From CAZVKN01 sp964627035 (lineage in GTDB: Bacteria; Electryoneota; AABM5-125-24; Hatepunaeales; Hatepunaeaceae): a stretch of 64,000 bases of DNA. Each line of letters starts with the position of its first letter. The first letter of the stretch is position 1. The translations under genes and the position numbers were made by a program. Below the pieces are notes generated by a model. It was given only the letters and a program-made list of their open reading frames with translations. It had not been told where the DNA came from and ran no database searches. The stretch spans positions 1 to 64,000 of the forward strand of contig CAZVKN010000016.1 in NCBI GenBank assembly GCA_964627035.1, given 5' to 3'. Shown here one piece after another: positions 59,081 to 64,000 of the stretch.

Positions 59081-60171
59081 CTTATCAGTGTCAATATATC
59101 GGTGACTATTTCTTGCGCAGCATCTTCCTTTGCAAGCCTCTTCATATTCCCACTCATACTTTCCAGTTGATTCTTGTCAGACATCTTCTCAATAGCTTCG
59201 GTTAATGATTCTACATTCAAATCTTTATTCAGCAGCAGCATTGCCCCGCCAGCTTGTTCGACCGAATGAGCATTTGCTTCCTGATGACCTTCTGCTGAAT
59301 AAGGGAACGGTATCAGAATAGCCGGCAGCCCTATCATGGCTAATTCAGTCAGTGTCATCGCACCGCATCTCGATACGACAAAATCAGCGGATCCATATGC
59401 AAAACTCATCTCTCGACTGTTAAAAAAACGCTCGATGATTATCCTCTTCTCTAATTGGTCAGGAACTTTCGTTGATCCATCCCAATGTTTACCGGTCTGC
59501 CAGATGAGGTTATAACCCTCTTCCATTAGATCGTCTTTTATTTCGTTAATAACCTTGTCTATTGACAGTGCTCCCCCACTACCACCCGTAACGAAAATTG
59601 TCAATCTTCCGGGATCAAGTTCAAATTGACTGTCCGATTGCGTTTCAGAAGCAGGTCTGAAGTTCGTTGGATTTCCCGTGACTAAAAATCTATCCGCTGT
59701 GGCTTTAAGATGCTTCTGCGCATCCTTGAAGCCGAGATATATCCGCTTAGCATCTGATGCCATAAGCCTCGTCACCAATCCCGGATAGCTGTTCTGATCC
59801 TGCAACACGACAGGTCGTCGGATAATTCTTGCAGCCATGCAAGCCGGGAAAGCGGCAAATCCTCCTGTCCCTATCACCATCCGTACACGATATTTCAACA
59901 AATAGATAATCGCCTGAATAATTGACACCGGAATCATAAAGAGCAGTCTCATATTTTTCAGAGCCCTTCCACGGATAAGGGATGCTATCCATACCGGATG
60001 GAACTCATATCCGTGTTCGGCTGCCAATCTTTGCTCCAGACTGTCATAGCCGCCTATGTAATGAACATCAATATCACTGTTTTGCCGTTTAATCTCATCT
60101 GCGATTGCAATCGCCGGTGTGGCGTGACCACCCGTACCACCACCGGTAACAACCACGCACTTAGCACTCAT
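59077..60171 (-). CDS. murG: Undecaprenyl-diphospho-muramoylpentapeptide beta-N-acetylglucosaminyltransferase
   Basis: 364 aa GT-B glycosyltransferase. The N-terminal GGGTGGHATPAIAIAD loop, GTGGFAAFPACMAA, and the C-terminal UDP-GlcNAc site FVTGGSGGALSID, SRCGAMTLTELAMIGLP and PFPYSAEGHQEANA are all intact. It converts lipid I to lipid II on the inner face of the membrane. It overlaps ftsW and murC by four bases each. Confidence 0.97.
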   Translation of the reverse strand: MSAKCVVVTGGGTGGHATPAIAIADEIKRQNSDIDVHYIGGYDSLEQRLAAEHGYEFHPVWIASLIRGRALKNMRLLFMIPVSIIQAIIYLLKYRVRMVIGTGGFAAFPACMAARIIRRPVVLQDQNSYPGLVTRLMASDAKRIYLGFKDAQKHLKATADRFLVTGNPTNFRPASETQSDSQFELDPGRLTIFVTGGSGGALSIDKVINEIKDDLMEEGYNLIWQTGKHWDGSTKVPDQLEKRIIIERFFNSREMSFAYGSADFVVSRCGAMTLTELAMIGLPAILIPFPYSAEGHQEANAHSVEQAGGAMLLLNKDLNVESLTEAIEKMSDKNQLESMSGNMKRLAKEDAAQEIVTDILTLIR

Positions 60172-61376
60172 TTTGCGAGATAGTGTGACTTGGTCATCGG
60201 CACATAAGTTTTCTCAACCTTGTCATCAGTTATCTTTAAATTGTCAATCGTTTTTCGACGTGACATATTCCACAGCACTCCAACACTCCACATTGTTACC
60301 ACCAATGAGGATCCGCCAGAACTGATCATGGGGAGCGGCAGCCCCGTCAACGGAACGACCCCGATCGTTACACTCATATGTATTAAAGCATACAGGATGA
60401 CTGAACCGCTCAAACCGCTGCACAGCAGAAATGAGAACTTGTCTGTCTGAAGTTGACATATCTTGTATAAGCGATAAAACAGGTACAAAAAGCCGAATAA
60501 CAGCAGCAGCACACCCCATAGTCCAAGTTCTTCTCCGACTACTGAATAGATGAAATCTGTATGCGGTTCGGGCAGGAACAGCATTTTTTGCTTCCCGTCT
60601 CCCAAGCCCACTCCGAAAATGCCGCCGCGACCAAACCCTATCAGTGACTGCTTCAGATGGTAGCTTCTCTCTCCAGCCAGCCACATCTGTATAAATTCAA
60701 TTAATCTCTGCCGCTGATAGCTGTTAGCCATAATGAGCAGGGTTGTACCTCCGACCGCTGTCACAGCCAAGCCCATCAAATACCTGTATTTGATCCCACT
60801 AAGATAGAACACTAAACCGGCGATCATCACCATCATTGCCGCACTTGATAGATCCGGTTGAAGGGCTGTCAACACAACAGGAATTGCCAACACCCCGATA
60901 ACAACGAAGAAGTATCTGTCAAGCTTCCTAATGACGTTCGGGAATTCTGTCACGGTTCGAGCGAGAAGCACTATTATTAGACATCTCGCTATCTCAGATG
61001 TCTGTACACTAAACGGTCCGATCACCAGCCATCTATGAGTGTTGTTGATCGTCGGACCCAAAAATAGCTGCACAAAGAGGATCAAAGAAATGATAGCTAT
61101 CCCGATATTCGCCCAACGATAATAACGACGAATGTCTATCACCATCCCGACGATCAAAGCAATAACAGCTACACCAAGATGTCTCGCCTGCTTAAATAGA
61201 ATTGACAGATCTGATCCATGCTTGTCCGCAACAAGCCAGCTTGCGCTGTAAACCATTACCAGACCGAACAGGGTCAAGAACATCGCAGTTATCAATAGCC
61301 ACTGATCTCCCCGATGCCCGAATCCATCCGAGCGATTCGCATAACCGTATGTTGGAATAGTCGCTCTCTGGATCAT
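60168..61376 (-). CDS. ftsW: Peptidoglycan polymerase / division protein FtsW
   Basis: 402 aa SEDS-family protein with about ten membrane helices. Characteristic segments are YSASWLVADKHGSD, NNTHRWLVIGPFSVQTSEIAR, QPDLSSAAMMVMIAG, LPEPHTDFIYSVVGEELG and GLPLPMISSGGSSL, the last containing conserved catalytic-site residues of SEDS enzymes. It polymerises septal glycan together with a class b penicillin-binding protein (ftsI, not in the window). The dcw position supports FtsW over RodA. Confidence 0.95.
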   Translation of the reverse strand: MIQRATIPTYGYANRSDGFGHRGDQWLLITAMFLTLFGLVMVYSASWLVADKHGSDLSILFKQARHLGVAVIALIVGMVIDIRRYYRWANIGIAIISLILFVQLFLGPTINNTHRWLVIGPFSVQTSEIARCLIIVLLARTVTEFPNVIRKLDRYFFVVIGVLAIPVVLTALQPDLSSAAMMVMIAGLVFYLSGIKYRYLMGLAVTAVGGTTLLIMANSYQRQRLIEFIQMWLAGERSYHLKQSLIGFGRGGIFGVGLGDGKQKMLFLPEPHTDFIYSVVGEELGLWGVLLLLFGFLYLFYRLYKICQLQTDKFSFLLCSGLSGSVILYALIHMSVTIGVVPLTGLPLPMISSGGSSLVVTMWSVGVLWNMSRRKTIDNLKITDDKVEKTYVPMTKSHYLAK

Positions 61377-62719
61377 GACAACTCCATTACCGCTTTTTTA
61401 AACAAGTCACCTCTCTGTTCAAAATTGTTGAACATATCAAAACTTGCACACAGCGGTGCCAGCAGCACACTATCCCCGGATGAAGCAAGTTCGTTTGCGA
61501 TGTCAACGGCATATTCCATATCAGATGCATGATGAATAGTGGTAAAATCTCCTAGATCTGCCTCAATCTCCTCAGCAGATTCCCCAATCAAAATCATCTC
61601 TTTAACAGATTGAGCTACATCTACTTTGATGTCACCGAATCCGCCGCCCTTCGATTCACCTCCGGCAATCAACACAATTGAATCACCCACAGATTCCAAA
61701 GCCCACTTTCCAGAATCTACGTTTGTGCATTTTGAATCGTTTATCCAGTTGACACCGTTCAGCTCACGCACGAATTCGAGCCTATGTGGTAAGCCGTTAA
61801 AATCTTCCAATCCTTCACAAATAACATCCGGGGCAATATCCATGTATATAGCTGCAGTGATAGCAGCGAGAGCATTGGCGCTGTTGTGTCTTCCGGGTAG
61901 TTTCAACAGATCGCGTCGGAATCGAAATTCATCAGCCTGTGGCAACCTGAATACCATCTCATCACCCTCAAGAAATGCCCCTTGCGGAAGTTCCCTGCTG
62001 ATGGAAAAGAGCAACTCCAACACATTCGCCCGATCAATCAGCGACACGACATTCTCGTCATCCGCAAAGTAAACGACAGGATCATCCGCATCGAAGTTCA
62101 ACCATAGCCTTGCTTTTGCCTGCTTGTAATTTTCAAATCCCTGATGCCATGAAAGGTGGTCAGGCGTTATGTTTAGCAGCAGTGCGATTTCCGGTCGAAA
62201 CTGATCAATGGTCGCTAACTGGTATGACGAGACTTCGACTGCTAGCAAAGTTTCGTTGGATGTCAATTCTACAACCGATGTCAGCGGTGTACCGATATTA
62301 CCACAGGTAAACGAAGGCTGACCTGTCTTTTCAAATATATTGCCCAACAGCGCAGTAGTAGTGCTCTTGCCGTTCGACCCGGAGATCGCCGCCAGCCGTC
62401 CCCGACAGAAGCGATACCCTAACTCAAGTTCACCGATGATCGGTACCGATAGCTTCATACAGTTCTGAATCACTTCCGAGTGTGGTGAAATCCCCGGGCT
62501 TACAACCACAAGGTCGAACTGCAGTTTCATCGCTTCGTCATGTCCACCGATGAATGTGGTCGCCCCTAACTGTTGAAGCTCCTTTTGCGCTCCCCGCAAT
62601 TCTCTGCTGTTTGCGCTCTCACTGACTATCACATTCCAGTCTTTAGAAAGCATTAGCTTAGCAGCAGAGATTCCACTTTCTTTCATGCCGAGAATATGTA
62701 CTGTTTTAGGTTCCATCAT
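61373..62719 (-). CDS. murD: UDP-N-acetylmuramoylalanine-D-glutamate ligase
   Basis: 448 aa Mur ligase. ILGMKESGISAAKLML at the N-terminus, ATP loop AISGSNGKSTTTALLG, LLNITPDHLSWH and NWINDSKCTNVDSGKWAL are MurD-specific. It adds D-glutamate to UDP-MurNAc-L-Ala. It overlaps mraY and ftsW by four bases each. Start codon ATG 62719, with a second Met immediately after. Confidence 0.96.
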   Translation of the reverse strand: MMEPKTVHILGMKESGISAAKLMLSKDWNVIVSESANSRELRGAQKELQQLGATTFIGGHDEAMKLQFDLVVVSPGISPHSEVIQNCMKLSVPIIGELELGYRFCRGRLAAISGSNGKSTTTALLGNIFEKTGQPSFTCGNIGTPLTSVVELTSNETLLAVEVSSYQLATIDQFRPEIALLLNITPDHLSWHQGFENYKQAKARLWLNFDADDPVVYFADDENVVSLIDRANVLELLFSISRELPQGAFLEGDEMVFRLPQADEFRFRRDLLKLPGRHNSANALAAITAAIYMDIAPDVICEGLEDFNGLPHRLEFVRELNGVNWINDSKCTNVDSGKWALESVGDSIVLIAGGESKGGGFGDIKVDVAQSVKEMILIGESAEEIEADLGDFTTIHHASDMEYAVDIANELASSGDSVLLAPLCASFDMFNNFEQRGDLFKKAVMELS

Positions 62720-64000
62720 CTGACCTTGAAAGAACCTAAGGTGATAAAAAGCAATAGTATCCCTATAATCCAGAACCTGATGACGATTCTTGACTGTACC
62801 TGAGCTCCTACCATTTCGAGTATTTTGCTCATCAGTCCGGGATTACTATTAAGGATATCAGGATTGATCCTCAACAGTTCATGTTCTATTTTCGGTGAAA
62901 TCCTTTTTCTGAATTTATCACCCAGTGTCACCTCGTAGTGGTGATGAAGAGGTGCTATCTTCAGTATGCGCCTGCCTTTACCGAATCTAATTCGCGTGTA
63001 CTTAAACCAGTATCTCTGAACGAATGATGAACCGATTTCAACTATGAGCACACCGGCGAGAATTATCAGGAACAATTCCTTTTTGATGAGTAGAGTCGCA
63101 GTTGCCAGCCCTCCACCTAAAGCCAGCGAGCTTGCATCTCCCATGAATGTCAATGCCGGATATGCGTTGTACCACAAAAATCCGAGCGAAGCACCGATGA
63201 TCGCAGCACAGTAGATTGAGATTTCTCCTGCATTGGGGATGTACATTATATTCAGGTAGCTGCTGAACTGAAAATGACCACTGACATAAGCGAGTAATCC
63301 TACACCAATCGAGATAATTGCAACCTGACCGATTGCCAGACCGTCCATTCCATCCGTCAAATTAAGCGCATTTGAAGTGCTAAAAATACAAACTGTTACT
63401 ATCAGTACAAACATAAACCCTATACCCCAAAATGCCCAGTTCAGGTGCATGTCCTTGACAAACGGTATTGTAGTTTCTGTGCGATGCTCAAGATATAAAT
63501 TCTTGTGAATATATTCCGGGAAAATATCTTCCAACAACAGCCGGTTAAGCTTAATAAGTTCTTTTTCAGTTGGTTGAGTTTTTAATAGCTGTTCTGTTTT
63601 ACTCCTCAATAATCCCAGTTCTAACCATCCATTCAGTTGATTGTGCAAGTCCCGACTACTGATCAGTATATTAAGTTCATTTATCAGGGTTGTGCGGATG
63701 TCATATAAGCTCGGTGATCCATTACTGCCGATTCTATCAAACATATAACGCGTATTGTCCGAGAACTGACCTTTCAGGAATCGGCATGTCGGATCGCTGT
63801 CATCCCTGATTTTAAGGGCAAATTCGACAGGATCGTTCAACTCACCTACCTGAAATCTCGCTGTCCCAAAAAAGGATGTGGGTGAATAATACAGCAGCAA
63901 ACCTACTACCAATCCCAATAAGACCTGACTGACACTCTTAAATTTCTCCGGAAGACCATTCTTCCACCCTTTAATCTTCATAGTGTCATCAATCAATCCG
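62716..64000 (-). CDS. mraY: Phospho-N-acetylmuramoyl-pentapeptide transferase, enlarged form (5' end outside window)
   Basis: The frame is open through the right edge (G-L-I-D-D at 63999-63985), so a downstream TTG is not the start and roughly the first 110 residues are missing. It makes lipid I. Motifs: DD of GLIDDTMK, SNALNLTDGMDGLAIG, WYNAYPALTFMGDASSLALGG (usually MGDTGSL), and PLHHHYE; the chain ends IIGILLLFITLGSFKVR. Where E. coli has a loop under 20 residues between helices 4 and 5, this protein has about 135 (63888-63475), and a further insert follows HHHYE. Bacteroidetes MraY has smaller inserts at both places. The estimated full length is near 540 aa versus 360 in E. coli. Confidence 0.93.
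   Translation of the reverse strand, partial: GLIDDTMKIKGWKNGLPEKFKSVSQVLLGLVVGLLLYYSPTSFFGTARFQVGELNDPVEFALKIRDDSDPTCRFLKGQFSDNTRYMFDRIGSNGSPSLYDIRTTLINELNILISSRDLHNQLNGWLELGLLRSKTEQLLKTQPTEKELIKLNRLLLEDIFPEYIHKNLYLEHRTETTIPFVKDMHLNWAFWGIGFMFVLIVTVCIFSTSNALNLTDGMDGLAIGQVAIISIGVGLLAYVSGHFQFSSYLNIMYIPNAGEISIYCAAIIGASLGFLWYNAYPALTFMGDASSLALGGGLATATLLIKKELFLIILAGVLIVEIGSSFVQRYWFKYTRIRFGKGRRILKIAPLHHHYEVTLGDKFRKRISPKIEHELLRINPDILNSNPGLMSKILEMVGAQVQSRIVIRFWIIGILLLFITLGSFKVR

Overview
The window comes from an uncultured bacterium of, or near, the Fibrobacteres-Chlorobi-Bacteroidetes (FCB) group. The signs are a type IX secretion sortase and its PorV partner (porU, porV), several exported proteins ending in a YPNPFN-type C-terminal sorting domain, a short primary sigma factor without region 1.1, and a MraY of the enlarged Bacteroidetes type. 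It is probably not a true Bacteroidota: Shine-Dalgarno sequences are common, and seven TTGACA-N17-TAWAWT-type promoters of the classical sigma-70 form can be read directly. No phylum can be assigned from the sequence alone.

Layout. 1-1,440: exported beta-helix and LVIVD-repeat proteins, with a pair of CRP/FNR-like palindromes upstream. 1,829-5,337: a B12-dependent acyl-CoA mutase large subunit whose active-site residues look like isobutyryl-CoA mutase, a membrane protein, and the GTPase chaperone meaB. 5,574-7,303: tRNA-Glu and two tandem DHH phosphoesterase paralogs. 7,481-11,958: a half-ferritin gene, lipA, a 2-oxo acid dehydrogenase E2 and a TPR protein, all on the minus strand. 12,054-16,352: ABC-2 permease, asd, rhomboid protease and folC in a tight operon. 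16,689-24,799: two large exported proteins, two small methyltransferases, and an AbrB/RelE toxin-antitoxin pair. 25,271-30,125 (plus strand): a hypothetical gene, rpoD, a TPR gene, folP, rimI and accD. 30,317-35,435: a REC-histidine kinase, a lipoprotein, an M48 protease, moaA behind a probable Moco riboswitch, and a TauE/SafE transporter. 35,562-50,350 (minus): two DUF5683-like proteins, an outer-membrane protease-propeller-barrel fusion, a DUF4258/YgiT/HicB toxin-antitoxin-like cluster, a degenerate M6 protease carrying a sorting domain, porV and porU. 50,445-64,000 (minus): ftsX, ftsE, a methyltransferase and the dcw cluster ftsZ-ftsA-ftsQ-murB-murC-murG-ftsW-murD-mraY (mraY cut by the window edge; no ddl).

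How it fits together. PorU and PorV would process and anchor the exported proteins encoded around them. The mutase and MeaB form a B12 enzyme plus its chaperone. LipA would lipoylate the E2 encoded next to it. The right-hand third makes and polymerises the peptidoglycan precursor and builds the Z-ring.

Between the genes lie several families of short palindromic repeats with covarying arms. Among them is one MITE-like 131-bp element with perfect 16-bp terminal inverted repeats and a 5-bp target duplication, inserted inside a copy of another repeat. The strongest leads are that nested element, the structured porU leader ending in a terminator-like hairpin just before the start codon, the degenerate M6 protease, the isobutyryl-type mutase signature, the complementary motif losses in the two DHH paralogs, and the very uniform promoter set.
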